Notes: generated by a model not told the origin, from the sequence alone. Positions 22,681 to 35,710 are shown, numbered from the stretch's first letter. The stretch: DNA of 64,000 nucleotides from Dryococelus australis (GCA_029891345.1 CM057009.1:307746666-307810665); one strand, 5' to 3'. Translations and numbers: made by a program.

Positions 22681-24880
22681 GCGTGAATTTTTAATATGTT
22701 CTTCTCTCAGCTTGTGTTACGTCACTTGTTTCTACAAGTCTACAAGTCCACAAGTTGTAGACTTGCGATATTGTAGGAGTTGTGTTATATTCCTTGGACC
22801 AAAAATACAATTGCGGGAGACTTAAAAATGTAAAACATGATTTACTTTCCATTTGTGAAATTAATAATCACCCAAGATAATAATTTCGGGTAGTAATTGC
22901 ATGACAGCCAGGGGAAAAATATAAGGATGTAGTTAGTGAACGAATTAAATAAAATTTGATTTTTATTTTTAGCCATATCTGATAGTGAAATGTCCTTTGT
23001 TAAACTAGCTTTACACTTGGTAGTTTGGAAAGCCTACAATTGCCTCCATTTGTCATAATAGTCTATTTGCAAACATTCACATGACCTCTTTTATTTATTT
23101 ATTTTAATGATGCTTGGGTACTTAAACTAGAGTTGACCGAAAATCTCTACTTGGAAAAATTTAATAATGCTTACTGGGAATAGTGAAACCTTCCTGGTTA
23201 TGGAGTAGTATTGTTAGTATTTCTATAATTTACGTCTATGTAAATAAATTAACTTCTCACATTTCCCTAATTTCTTGCATAAATATAATACATTCCTGCT
23301 TTTTTTTCCAGAGTTCTACCAGATACTTACAATATATTACACTACCTTTGAGTGAAAACACGTAGGGAAAAATTTTTTTTAAGCTAATTGGTTTATCAGT
23401 TATTGATATAATATGTTTAAAAAGTGTGACTCAAAATATTAGAAAAAATCCAATATAATAAAAGCCACAACAGTAAATATTTTCTTACTGGTGATCAGCA
23501 GGACAACCCACAAAAATTAAGAATTTTTTTTTTACAAGTCTAACATTCGATAATAAGAAATGCTTTACAAAATGAGACACAAAATTAGATTTAAAACCAC
23601 AGGGATATTCTTTGAACTTTCATTGTGAAATACCATTCGCAGGATCAGTACATTGCAAAGATGTAACTTGGATGTACTATGTTATTATCTACCTAATAAA
23701 TCGTAACGCTGCTCCCTAGTTGTAATGTAATTTTCAAAACGAATATATTTCTTTAGAACAAGATGTTTTTGGAATTTTTTTTGTAATCACTTTGTTTTTG
23801 AAAATTCTGTACTGGTATAGGTTTCATGTAGTACTCATACATAAATGTTGTAATAAGCTCGGCTTTTTAAAGAAACGCTTTATATTGTCTTCCATTTCCT
23901 CCTGCATATATCTGTAGAAATTACGAAATACGAAGTGAGATTTATAAGGGTTCTGGGACACCTTATCGGTAATAGCTTTCATTGTTATGAAACAGCAGGA
24001 AGTAAGGCGTATTTAATGTTATGCTAATTTTCTGCGCACTCTGAATTTCAATCACGGATTTCCTGCTTATTTCTATATATTTATAACGCGACATAGAAAA
24101 AAGTTATAAATTCAGTCATTGAATAATATTCGAAGCTTGCAAATACTTCAACAGGAACAATTATTTGTCACCTGCTCATATAGCTGTAGTAGTACGAAAC
24201 TATTCCAGCTCAAAACTTAAACTATAGAAGCATCCATGTTACTGATAAAACGAAACGTAATGCACTATATAATTTATGGTTATGAGTAGGTGACAGTATC
24301 TGCATATTTTATTATTATCTGGAGCTCTGCTTTCTCGAATAGTGTATAGAAGTTGGAGTGTTCTTATTAGTTTATCACTTAAAATATATTGACTTCTGTG
24401 ATCATAAGATTGTCTCTTTACTAGAGCAGTAACAAAAATGTATCGCCAACTAGATGGATTGTTGGCGATGTGTTTTGTGAATTGATTTGTGAGGCAATTT
24501 TGAACAATAGGTGAATGGTTAGCGGAAATTTTTGCTAAGTGTTTGCAAATGGAAATAAGCTTCTAAGCATCGAAAGTCTAAGTGAGTTTGTCGCCAGTTA
24601 GAGCCGGATCTGATGGTGCAAACTTTATCGGTCATGGGAATGCTGGCGAGCTCGCAGCATCAATGGTGTGTTCTCCAGCATCCGGTCGTTTCGCTCGTGA
24701 TTTTGCTGGACAACAGCTTGCCACATTGCATTGTCCATGTGCCATACGAGATAAGTATAGTTGTGTAATATTCAAATTGTCGGTAGCCAGCATAACTCAC
24801 AATGAAATTGATGAAATATCTGCATATATATTTGAATGGATATAATCATGCCTCAGAGGTTGGTTGTTATTTAACCAGCT
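22681..24880. other. AT-rich DNA, no supported gene
   Basis: Nothing recognisable before 24582. The 87-codon frame at 24582-24845 sits in a GC-richer patch and has a non-repetitive composition, but I recognise no domain and cannot separate it from an old repeat fragment. Confidence 0.4.
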
Positions 24881-24884
24881 AACG

Positions 24885-26720
24885 AGTAAAGTCCTGGAAG
24901 TGGTCAATCTAGGCAGAAGTCAGTCTCGGCAAGAGTCAGTCCACAGGAGGAAATTGGCAGGAGTCAGTCAAAAGAAGCCTGCCTGCTGCAACCAGCCTGC
25001 AAGAGTCGGTCTGTAGGAGTCAGTGTGCAGACGTTAGTCTGCAGGAGTAAGTCTAAGTGTACGACGTTTTTGGAATGAATAGACTGCAAGCCACTGACGA
25101 AGCGAAATCGAGTATGTTGAGTACAACTACATATATGTCTTCACCGATTTGCCAAAAAATACTCAGAAATCATTATTGCTATAAAGCTGTAATGTTCTGG
25201 TCTTGGTTCGCAAAATAGATCGTGATGTGCTTCGCACCATGATTCGATGATCATTACTCGGTTCGCTGCATAATTACGATGTCTGAAAAGTTTTGCAAAG
25301 TTTTAACGAAAAACTTCGCTATGTGATTGGTGTTATGCGATGTTTCGAGATTGGTCGACGATGTATTTTAGTATGGCCAGTCGCTATGACTTTTCTGGAT
25401 AATTTGTATGATTGGTTTGACTAGATTGACCGACCAGCTGATTGGTCATTCTGGTAGGTCTGATGGGTTAGTCAGGTTTTATGATTTGGTATGTAGATCC
25501 TGTTGTTCTTGCTGGTTGGTCTTGCCCATTGAAACTTTCTATTTGTCGATCTTAGTTGTTGATGTGGTCTGCCAGTATTGTTGGTTGGCTGGTGTGGTCG
25601 AAATGGATGATACGATCGGTACAGTCGATATGGTTGGTGTGCAGTCGGTCGTTTGTTATTGTGGGCACTAGTGTGAACCTGCCTTTAAACGAACATACTC
25701 ACTGAACGCATCGTAGGTAGACACAGCAGTGTTCAGGATAATTTGCAAACACCTACGGCGAAAGAATGCTAATACGTCGTTAGCAGCAAGGACACATCAG
25801 TACGGGCTTACAGTAACAAAACAAGCTCTCAGCAGTTTCACCACGAGGCGGAAGGGAAACCAGAACAGGTTTATAACACATAATCGTTAAAAAAAAAACA
25901 TATTGCACCCAGAAAATCTGCCCCTCTGTAGCCAACCACCAAGATGAGAGGATGCTGCCCTGAACGCACCGCATGGTCGGTTGGTTTGGTTGGTCTTGTT
26001 TGTTATTTTAAATGGTCTATTGGTATGGCCTGTCTGGCTAGTCTGCTCGTCAGATCAGTTTGTTTGGTAGGTTGATATGATCAGCTTTGTTAATTGGTCT
26101 TGTCCATTGGTCTTGGCAGTTAATCGGGCTTCTCGATTGATGTGTCCAGTGGCATTGATGGATGATGAGGTTTCATATTGATCTTTATCTTCTAGGTTTC
26201 GAATCGATGTTTTATTTTGAGTTTTCTTTCCGAGGTTTTGTTCTGAAGTGTGTAGTTACGGCCATGCTAGTGTGGTCTTTTCGGTCTATGTTGTTGATAT
26301 TGTGGGGTGTCCTGGTGGTCATTGTTTACAGTCTTGATGGTCGGTGTTGATCATCAGTTTGTCCAGTCGACTGGTATGAGCTTTTGGTTGGCCAGCTGAT
26401 ATGGTGGGTTAATATGGTTGCTCGGCCTGGTCGGGTAGTATCGCAGTTTGGTATGACCGGTCGGCCTTGTTGGTCGTTTGGCATGCCCAGTCTCGTTGAT
26501 TGTTTGGTTAAATTAGTTGGAATCAGCATTTGTTCGGCGAGGTAGTATTGTTGTTTCGGTATGTCCAGCTGGTGGTCAGTCTATATGGCTGGTTAGTAAG
26601 GCTGATATTTTGGTATGGTCGATTGAGTTGGAAACCAGTCTGTATAGTTGGATGGAATGGCTGCTTCGTCCGGTCCATTGGCCTGGTTGATCACTTGGCC
26701 TGATCAGCCTTGCCAGCTGG
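24885..26720 (+). repeat. Orphan foldback-arm fragment: GGAGTCAGTC and GGTTGGT tracts
   Basis: Begins with irregular 14-15-bp repeats containing AGGAGTCAGTC (24900-25060). It continues with GTTTTGCAAAGTTTTAACGA...GCTATGTGATT (25285-25330), which matches arm segments at about 34005-34085 and 55247-55325. It ends with more than 1 kb of degenerate TGGTTGGTxTGGTC words. Same orientation as the right arms of elements 1 and 2. A segment at about 25675-25975 without the G/T skew looks like a later insertion. Confidence 0.6.
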
Positions 26721-28219
26721 TCAAAATTATGCATAGGAAATATTTATGAATACTGTAATTATACAAGAATGGTCAGTAGAATTAAAAAAAAAAATAAACA
26801 CACAAGTTACAAATTTGGAGACAGTTTTCCAATTAATGTTTTGATGTATGTATGGATGACAAACAGAAGATAAATGGATGGTTTGACTATGAACTGATTG
26901 TGTACAGATATTGAAATATTTATGAAATTGTTAATTAAAGGGGAGTGGATATAATTGGGGGCTCTAAACAGCGAGGGCTTGCGAGCAAATGAAGGTAAAA
27001 TGATGAATGAAGCAGTGCCAGAATGCATGGGTGGGGTAAATGGTCGATCCCCGTGTAAACCCATTGATCTGGCACGATCCTTAATTACGAAAATGCGGGA
27101 GCAACTACACTTTTGTAGGAGGCGAGTAGTACGACCACTACACCACCACAGTCACTGCTGATTAAAATATTTATAGGAATATTGCTTTAAATATTTAAAT
27201 ATTGATTACAAAATTAAAATAATGACTGAATATTTAATCGCAGGAGAATATTGGTAAAGGGAGATTTAGGATAAGATCACAGAGAACAGAGGCCAGGCAC
27301 CAACTGGCTTCCATGCTGTGACATTACCCGATCGACATATTGGATCCAGGTGAACTTGACTTTGGCCTCGCGCCCATAACCTTCACCCATACATGTGAAC
27401 ATGGGTGACTTTGAATACAAAATCCCCTTAATATTAGAAAAAAAAAATAAAAATTTAAGACATTAAAAAAATTTCGAAAATAAAAATATATTTTAAGACT
27501 CACATGCTGGAGGTCCGGGGTTTGATGATGTGTAGAGTGACTATGCTTCCAGCATAAAGAACAGCATACTACCTACCCTCACCTAATTTTATTGGTGGTT
27601 TAGTAAGCAAACCGCCATTAAAAACTGGTTATTTACTCGGCTCCCACCCAGCCCCCTTCCTCTCTGTAACACATTTACTGTCCATTGTTTTTCGACATCT
27701 GCCCACTTCAGAGTGCTGATAACATGTTTACATCATCACCCCCTAAGGTACAGGTAACTAGATTTTCAAGCATCGGTCAAAATATATAATTTAATGCTGA
27801 CAAGAGTGTACCGACCTGTACCGAATGGCGAAATGGTCCTTACCCACAAAGTATGAAAGTTAATACGACCAATTAGAAACCTAACCAATACCACTTTGAT
27901 TTTTAGAGTTGTCCATCACAATGTAGAAGTGTAGGGAAGTAGTTAATGTGAACATTTCCTCTCGCCACAGGTTATCATTTAATGCGAGATGTGACATACC
28001 ACAGTCACTTCCCTGATGTTTCCCGAATTAAGTCTGGTAAGTAAGTAATCTTTTATGTTCATCTCTTCAGTAAAATTCTGCAGGGTATTATTAAATGTGA
28101 TCGTAATTGAATTTCACATACATATCACACCAAAGAAAAAACTCAGCATAAAATTTCGAATACCAGTTCGGACCAGCAAACAATTGGAGTGTTGATATAA
28201 ATATGAATCATTTGTTTAA

Positions 28220-28328
28220 TGCTATGCCTATGAAAAACATTCAGACTTATTCTTTGGTGATGCCATTGTTGACTCCAGCTAGACTGCCTATGTTGCTGTC
28301 GATACTATTCGCAAACCATTAGGGTTAT
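28220..28328 (+). pseudogene. Left-arm copy of a conserved coding segment, decayed
   Basis: Reads AYEKHSDLFFGDAIVDSS, stop, then AYVAVDTIRKPLGL. It is the inverted partner of the open segment at 34624-34794, differing by substitutions and one in-frame stop. Function unknown. Confidence 0.45.
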
Positions 28329-28469
28329 AACATTGAGAATTGGAGTGTATATCATCATAGTTTGAATGATATCGAAATATCTCACTATGATAAAGCCCAT
28401 ATATAAACCTATTTGATCAATACTTTTCAATAATTGACAAAAGATTAACAGCCAAAGAAACTTACTGAA

Positions 28470-28985
28470 AACATAAACTGATAATACCAAACAACCATAT
28501 GAACCAGTCATCCTAGCGAGCTCTACAAACCAGTCATGCCAGGAAAACCAGGTGAAGCACCAATACAAGCCAGCCATATAAGCCATCAATACCTGCCAAA
28601 AATCTTAACAAATCATACCAGCTAACCTGACCATCAAACCATACAAACTGGCCACACCAAACGACCATTCTAACTGATAAGTCTATTGACCATCAAGATC
28701 AGCAAACCATATTCACCGATCATGCCGGCCAACTGACCAGTTATACAGATTAATTAGTATTAGAAGATTATAACAAAGTATCATAACAAATGGCCATACC
28801 TAAGAACCATAAATGCCAGCCAGACCAACCAACGAAACCAACTTACAAATGAAAATCCCCCCCAGGACTAAATCCAAGCCAAAACTGACTCCACCTAAGA
28901 CTAACTGCACCCAAGATTGAATCCACCATGTACTGAATCCACCAAAGATTGAATCCAACCAAGACTGAATAACAAATTTTTTCAG
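28470..28985 (-). repeat. ACCAACC-type skewed tract, left arm of element 1
   Basis: Degenerate words such as CCAGTCATxCCAGGAAAACC and AAACCATACAAACTGGCCA, the complement of the GGTTGG tract at 33.95-34.62 kb in the right arm. It ends with repeats of AAGACTGAATCCACC (28860-28970). Confidence 0.65.
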
Positions 28986-29199
28986 CTGCCGAGTTCACAT
29001 TCTGCCAAACTGATACGTACAATAATCAAGAACATCCATTTGTACCAACAGTTGATAATGACCAATCTAAAAAATGCCACATAATAGGGATCTTATTGTT
29101 ACATTCTTTTCAAAAATTTCGCAAATTGTTTCAACCAGAGCTCACCATACAAAAAAGGCGATACAAATTGAGCAGGTCCACTGACCAGTTGTCAAGCAT

Positions 29200-31785
29200 A
29201 TCTAAAAAAATAAGTTAAATAAAAAGGACTTAGAAAGACTAAAAGAATATCTCAAAAAGGAGATTCAAAATAATTTCTCGAAAAAAAAAAAACCACCCAA
29301 AAAAACATTTAAAAATCTAAAAAATAATCTTCAAAACTGAGACCTGAAGAAGAAACCTCAAAAATAAAACCTCGAAACATAAAAGAGAATACTTAATCAC
29401 AAAACCTCAAAAATGAAACCGCAATTCTCAAAAAGAAACCTCAAAAAAGAAACATGAATAAATAAAGCTGAAAATAGAAACTTAAAGAATGAAACCTGAA
29501 AAAAAAAACACTTGAATAAATAACACTTGAAATTTAAACACAAGAAACAAACCATCAAAAAAAGAAACATCAAGTGAGTAAACTGCAATGAAACATCAAC
29601 ATTGAAAAAAATTTAACCTCTAATAATAACCCTAAAAAAACCTCAAAATAACACCTTACGAAACAAAAAGAGTAACCACAAATTAAACTTTCAAAAGGAA
29701 AATTGGAAAATTGAAACCTCAAAACAAAGCCTCAAAATCACAACCTCAAAAAGTAATCTCAAAAACTAAACCTCAAAGAGAAACACAAAAAAACCTGAAA
29801 AAAAATTCAGTGTGAAACATTAAAAAAGAAACACCAAAACAAAAACCTAAAAAATCCCCAAAGACCAAACCTAAAAAAAAACCCTCAAAAATGCTCAAAA
29901 AAAGAATCTTCAAACTTAGAGACCGAAATTCTCAAAAACAAAACCTTATTTTTTAAAAATAAATTCTAAATAACGAAACCCCTATAAGAAACATCAAAAC
30001 AAAACCTACAAAATAACCCTCAAATATGAAATCCTCGAGATTTATCCTCAAAAAACGAAACTTTAGTAATAATCTAAAAACCTAATAAATAAAATTTTAC
30101 AAAGCCACCGCTGAAAAGAAACAAAAAATGCAATCCCGAAAATAAGCCTAAAACCAAATCTCAAAATGAAACCTCGGAAAAGAAACCTCAAAAAAATAAA
30201 CACCCAAAAATATCTTCAAAATTACTCTTCAAAAATAAACCCCCCAAAAAAATGCTTAACATCAAGATAGAAACCACAAAAATAAAAACTCAGGAGGTAG
30301 TGTATAAAAAAACATTAAAATGAAACATCAGAAAATGAACCTAAAAAAGTGACCTCAAAAATAAACCTCAAACAAAGAAACCTCACATAATTAAAATGCA
30401 AAAAACAAAACTGCAAATCTCAAAAAGAACTCAACAATAAAAACTCAAAAAATAATGCTCAACAAAATAGCTTAAAAATGAAACCTGAAAAAGAAACAAG
30501 AAAACAATACTCTAATTTAAACATCAAAGACCAAAACATCCAAAATGAAATCTCAATAAAGAAACCTGTAAGGAAACAAAAAAAAATTTAACATCAAATA
30601 AGAAACCGAAACAGAAACCTGAAAATGAAACTGTAGAAAATAAAACTAAATAAAAGGTACTTTAAAAATAAATGTGAAAAGAAACATCATAATGAAGCGA
30701 AGAAAGGAAACCACAAAATTAAACAGCAAATGGCATTTATAAAAAAACTTTAATAAACCATACCTCACAGAAAGAAAAAAAAACACACCTAAAAAGAAAC
30801 GTCAAAAAATGTACTTTCATAAAATATATTTCAAAAGAAACAACATAAAAGAATCCTCAAAAATTAATCAATAAAACCTTCAAAGAACCTATAAAAATTC
30901 TCAAAAATTAAACATCAAAATGGAACCACAAAAACAAATGTCAAAATAAACCTTCAAAAATGAACATCAAAAAAGGAATCCATAAATTAAATGTTCAAAA
31001 GGAAACTCGGGAAAACCGAAACTTAATAACGAAAACTTAAATCGAAACCTCAAAAAGTAACCTCAAATAATAAACCTCAAAGAGAGACCTCAAAAACAAA
31101 CCTCAGTGTACAAAAAAAAATAGAAAATCTCCAACTAGTAACCTCAGAAACAAAACCTACAAACAAAAAATGAAAAAAGAAAGCTCATATAAGAAACTTC
31201 AAAATAAGAGACCAAAATTCTCAAAAAACAAAACGTTAGAAATATTTCTAAAAACCTCAAAAACGAAACCTTAATGAGAAACTTCATAAGAATTCTCTAA
31301 ATTAATCCTCAAAAACGAAACTGCAATAATAACCTCAAAAAAAGATGCCTGACGAGATAAATTTAAAAATGCGACTACCAAATATAGCAACCAAAAATGT
31401 AACTTCAACAATAAACCTAAAAATCAAACCTCAAAATGAAACCTTGTTAAAGAGACCCAAAAAACCCCTCAAATTAACTTTTCAAAAAGGAAAATCTAAA
31501 AAACGAAACCTCAAAATCGAAACCACAAAAACGGAACCTCAAGGAATGAGCAACCACAAAAACAAACCCCAAAATGCAACCTCACAAAAGCAACCTTAAA
31601 AAAGTAACATCCATAAAGAAACTTCAAAATAAAACCTCCAAAAATATCTAAGAAATGAAACCTCTAAAAAGTACATAAAAAATAACCTCAAATAACAAAC
31701 CTCAAAAATACTCAGAAACAAAATGATTAAACTTCAAAAAAGAACACTCAAAAATTAACCCTTAATAAGAAATTTGTATGGAGGC
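29200..31785. repeat. AACCTCAAAA degenerate short repeat tract, left arm
   Basis: About 2.6 kb of irregular 11-16-bp units around AAACCTCAAAAA. The right arm has the complement (TTTTGAGGTTT) over only about 0.7 kb (33.2-33.93 kb), so the tract has expanded or contracted in one arm. The strand is almost free of G here. Lys/Asn/Thr-rich frames in it are chance readings. Confidence 0.9.
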
Positions 31786-32149
31786 ATATGTGTTGATGTA
31801 AATATAAATATAAAATAAGTTTAAATTTTTCTATTGATAATTATGTATAGTCATATCAGATATATTTATGTGTATATATACATATGTGAAGGTATTTGTA
31901 TGATTTTCAATTGTATTTTTCTCCTGATGCAAATCCATAAATGTGGGTTTTCGCACAGTGCTGCCATATTTTTTTACATAAAAAATGTATTTGCAGAGGG
32001 CCTTCTGTGTGCATGAGCTGGGCTTTTTACTGTAACAATAATCGCTTTTATATTGAAAAAAATTTTGTTTTCCTTCTGACACAGTGATGTGAACATTGAT
32101 TTGATAGTGATCACTCTCGTTATACTGAAGATTATATATGTATATGAAA

Positions 32150-32950
32150 GCTTACGAATTATGTAATGGAAATGGAGTCAAAACCAATGGCTTCATCGTG
32201 GAATCGTTGACAGTGCTGATATTATGACAAAGTTTGTGCTTTTGGCCATAGAGCCGGCCCACATGAAAAAAAAAAGTGAGTATGTTTGCATAGCTCATAT
32301 TGTATGGTATTGCATTGTGATACTTTTTCTAGGCTGTTCGCTCTAGGTAGTAGCTTGAATAGACATGCCAAGGTCTGTAAATATAGTTTTCTTCTCCTAC
32401 CAAGAAACAGAGTGTGTCGATATTGCTAAATCTTGTCAATTAACTGCATAATGCTTACAGAATGTGGGAGAACTATGGTCAATCACATGCCATACAGTCG
32501 ATTCGTATGAAATATGACCTTGCTAACCTGGCACGTGAACTGGTTTGCTTGAAAAAGAATAATGCCGTATCAGTATCTGCGAAGACAAATACCACCAACG
32601 AAGACCCAACACCCAAAACAAAGGAACTCAGTGCTGGAAAATAGAAAAATATCGAAGACGATAGTAAAAATAGTTTCGCTGATTAAGGTGATGGTGGTTT
32701 TCCTGATATTTTGACATATCTCCCCAAGAAGTCTGCTTCTACACGTGACCTGCAGAAGACAGAAGCCAAGAACGATCGCTATGCAATACCCCAAAAACCC
32801 GAATGAACTTGTATGCAGAATCAGACATTTGATTGGCCTGCTAGAAGTTGGAGATATTTCGAAAATTGATGAGATATGTTCAGTTATCAGCTGATTGAAG
32901 GAAAGGGGTTCTATCGGATGAAACCATTTGGTATTAATCTTAGTTAGCAA
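32150..32950 (+). pseudogene. Decayed C2H2-like zinc-finger gene of element 1
   Basis: Around 32313-32380 a frame reads DTFSRLFALGSSLNRHAKVC, a C2H2-like finger (hydrophobic core F, LxxH, terminal C) whose first cysteines lie in a neighbouring frame. VCRYC follows at about 32417. After stops and shifts, PNELVCRIRHLIGLLEVGDI and ICSVIS (about 32800-32890) match the C-terminal module of the element 2 copies (PNELVDKFRHLI; EISSVI). The next 200 bp (CATAGTAGTGCATGTTTAAT, CTTATTAATTCAACG) also match the sequence after the element 2 gene. At least three lesions make it non-functional. It sits at the centre of the inverted repeat in single copy. Confidence 0.65.
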
Positions 32951-33199
32951 ATATATAGGAAATGCAAAATTCGAGTGTATGAGATAAGTAAATACGTATA
33001 TTTATATATACATAGTAGTGCATGTTTAATTTCTTGAACATTACGCTAATACTTCCTTGGAACACTTATTAATTCAACGTTTTAAAATATATCGATTGCA
33101 AGGTTTGGTTTTAAGTTACATATCTGAAAGCAAGTGCACAAATAGGACAATGGTTCTATCCAAAACATTACACCAATCTAAAACCAGTTAATGTAGGCT

Positions 33200-33930
33200 G
33201 CTTTTTTTATGAGGTTTCAATTGAAGGTTTCAGTTTGAGATTTGTTGTTTGATGTATCGATTTGAGTTTTTTCTTTAGGTATGTTTTAGAGGTTTAATTT
33301 TTCGAGGTTTCATTTTGATGTTTTTATTTTGAGGTTTGATTTTGAGGTTTTTTTCTAAACATTTTTTAAGGTTTATTTTTGAAGTTTCCTTTGTGTGGTT
33401 TCGTTAATGGAATTTTCATTTTGATGTTTCTTTTGGCATATCGATTTGAGTCACTTTTCCGAGGTGTTATTTTCTTAGGTAATTTTTTAATGTTTTTTAT
33501 GAGGATTCTTTTTGAGTTTTCTATCTTGAAATTCCAGTTTGATGTTTTCATTAAGGTTTATATTTTTTTAGGTTTTTATTTGGAGTTGATTTTGAGGTTT
33601 CTTTTTTTATATTTCTATTTTTAAGGTTTTATTTTTTTATGTTTTTTTTTTTTAGGTTTCTATTTGGTGTTTCTTTTACGAAATTTTATTTTGTAGTTTC
33701 GATTTTTGCAGTTTCTTTATTAAGTTTTGTCTTTAATTGTTTTAGGCTTATTTTTCAGGTTATGAGATTTAGGATTAAGATTCTATTTTTGATGTTGTTG
33801 TTTCCTGGGTTGCTTTTTTAGGGTTTATTTTGGGGTTTACTTTTCGAGGATTCATTTTTGAAGTTTCTATTTTAAGTTTCATTTTGAGGTTTCGTTTTTA
33901 GGTTTCTCCTTTTGAGGTTATAACTTTTTT
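33200..33930. repeat. TTTTGAGGTTT tract, right arm of element 1
   Basis: Complement of the AACCTCAAAA tract at 29.2-31.8 kb. Phe-rich frames in it are chance readings of T-rich repeats. Confidence 0.85.
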
Positions 33931-33939
33931 TACATAGGT

Positions 33940-34620
33940 TTGACAACTGGTAATTTGGCTTGGTCAGTTTGCATGTACCTTTGGTATGGTCAGCTATGGT
34001 TGAAATGTTTCGAGAAGTTTTGTTGAGATGAGCAATGAGATTCGTATTATGCGACTATTTTGAGATTGGTCATCATTATCTGTTGGTACAGACGGAGTTC
34101 TTGACTATTTTTGTAATCAGTTTGGCAGGAGTTGGTCTCGGCAGCTGTCAGTCTGGGGTAGAGGCAGTCTGGAGTGGATTCAATCTTGGGTGGTTTCTGT
34201 CATAGTGGAGTCAGTATTAGGTTCAGTCAGTCTTTGATGGATTTTGTATTGGGTGGAGTTTCACTTATTGGCTGGACTGGTTGGTTGGCCTGGTTGGCCT
34301 TTATGGTCCTTTGGTATGGTCTGCTAGTAATGGTCCATCGGTATGGCAGGTCGATTAGTCGGCATGATCGGTGATTATGCTTTGCTTATCTTGATGATAG
34401 ATAGAATTCTTAGCTGGAATGGCCATTTGGTATGACTAGTTGGTTCTTGTGTAATTAGCTGGTATGTATTGTTCATAATTTTAGCTGGTATTGATAACTT
34501 ATATGATTGACTCATAGGGGGGCTTCGCCTGGTTTGCCTGGCATGGCATGTTCATAAGGATGGCTAGTATGACTAGTTAATTTGGTTGTTTGGTATGGAC
34601 ATTTCATGTGGTTGTCATGT
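33940..34620 (+). repeat. GGTTGGT-type skewed tract, right arm of element 1
   Basis: Degenerate TTGGTATGGTCxGCT and GGTTGGCCTGGTTGG words. The first 250 bp match 55.2-55.5 kb in element 2 (GTTTTGTTGAGATGAGCAAT here against the GAAAAGGTCAGCTATGCGAT region; GGAGTTGGTCTCGGCAG here). Confidence 0.65.
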
Positions 34621-34623
34621 AGT

Positions 34624-34794
34624 CTAGACCACAGACATATCGATATCATTTAGTATGTGAAGATGTTTTACATTCCAATTTTTAGAATCTAACCCTAATG
34701 GTTCGCGAATAGTATCGACAACATAGGCAATCCTGCTTGGGTCAATGAAGATTTCACCAAATACTAAGTCGGGATGTTGATCGTAGGCATATAA
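34624..34794 (-). CDS. Conserved short open segment, right arm of element 1 (unknown function)
   Basis: A minus-strand frame of 56 codons bounded by stops, without an initial ATG, reads LYAYDQHPDLVFGEIF, then IDPSRIAYVVDTIREPLGL, then LHILNDIDM. The composition is protein-like and non-repetitive. The inverted partner at 28220-28328 retains much of the same reading (VDTIRKPLGL), and the right end of element 2 has a looser match (DLVIG..., VDLMREML). I recognise no known domain. Either an exon of an element-encoded protein or a remnant; both copies have a TAA one or two codons before the YAY motif. Confidence 0.4.
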   Translation of the reverse strand, partial: LYAYDQHPDLVFGEIFIDPSRIAYVVDTIREPLGLDSKNWNVKHLHILNDIDMSVV

Positions 34795-35409
34795 TTACAC
34801 TAATGCTTTATATTTTATTCTACACTCCAATTGCTCGCTGTTCCGAACTGGTATTCGAAATTTTAGACAAAGTTATTACTTTGATGTGAAATTTATTTTT
34901 AACTAAATAATGAGCATGTTTAATAATACCCTGCATAATTTGTTTGAAGAAATAAACACGAAAATAATTTACTAGACTGAATGCTGGAAACATGAGCAAA
35001 GAGGATGTAATATGTCACATCTCGCATCAGACAAGAAACAGTGGGAAAAGGAAATTTTTTTCACATTAACTACTTTCCCCGCACAATTGCACTCTGGTGG
35101 ACAATGCAAAACACAAAAGAGGCAATGGTAAGCGATTAAGTGATGGTGTAAAATTGAATATTTTAGTTTTCATGTTTTATAGGAATGGACCTAATCATAA
35201 TTCGGTACAGGTTTGTAGCACTCTCAGAGACAGTAAATTTTCACTGTTGGCCGACCCTCGAAACACGAGTTACCAAGTGTGCTCATGTAGGTGCTGATGT
35301 AATTATTATTTATCATCATATTCTAGTTGGAAAATGTCAACAAACAATGGATAGTAAATGAGTTACAGAGAGGAGGAGTGCTGGAAGGAAGCCGACGAAA
35401 TAACAAAAA

Positions 35410-35422
35410 AAAAAAAAAAAAA
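35410..35422. repeat. poly-A run in right arm of element 1
   Basis: A homopolymer with no matching run at the corresponding place in the left arm (near 27640-27650), hence acquired after the arms formed, or lost from one. Confidence 0.5.
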
Positions 35423-35701
35423 AGTGGTTGGGTGTACACTTGCCGACTAAACTATCAATAAATACAGGTGTGAGATAGTTGTCTGCTGTTCTTAATGCCG
35501 GGAGCTTAGTCACTCCACCCAACATCGGTCTGCTGCGCGTAAGTACTTTAATAAATTTGTATTTATTAAATTTTCAATTTTTGAATTTTTTACAATATTT
35601 TTTTTCAAAATTGGGTTTATTTTAGTATTTTATGGTTTTTTGTGTTTAAGATTATCCTTGCTCATGGGAACAGGATTAAGGTCATGGAAGTGAAGCTAAG
35701 T

Positions 35702-35710
35702 TCAAGGTCA
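35702..35710 (+). promoter_or_regulatory. TCAAGGTCA half-site (element 1, right end)
   Basis: Exact extended nuclear-receptor half-site, as bound by FTZ-F1/NR5A and ERR-type monomers. Other exact copies are at 7193-7201 (-), 48353-48361 (-), 48638-48646 (-), 56302-56310 (+) and 56321-56329 (+), all in foldback arms. Binding is not shown. Confidence 0.4.

Noticed and set aside
31345-31599. 84-codon Lys-rich frame
   Set aside because: Direct translation of the AACCTCAAAA tract.
32570-32950. 126-codon minus-strand frame with hydrophobic stretch
   Set aside because: Antisense to the zinc-finger remnant of element 1.
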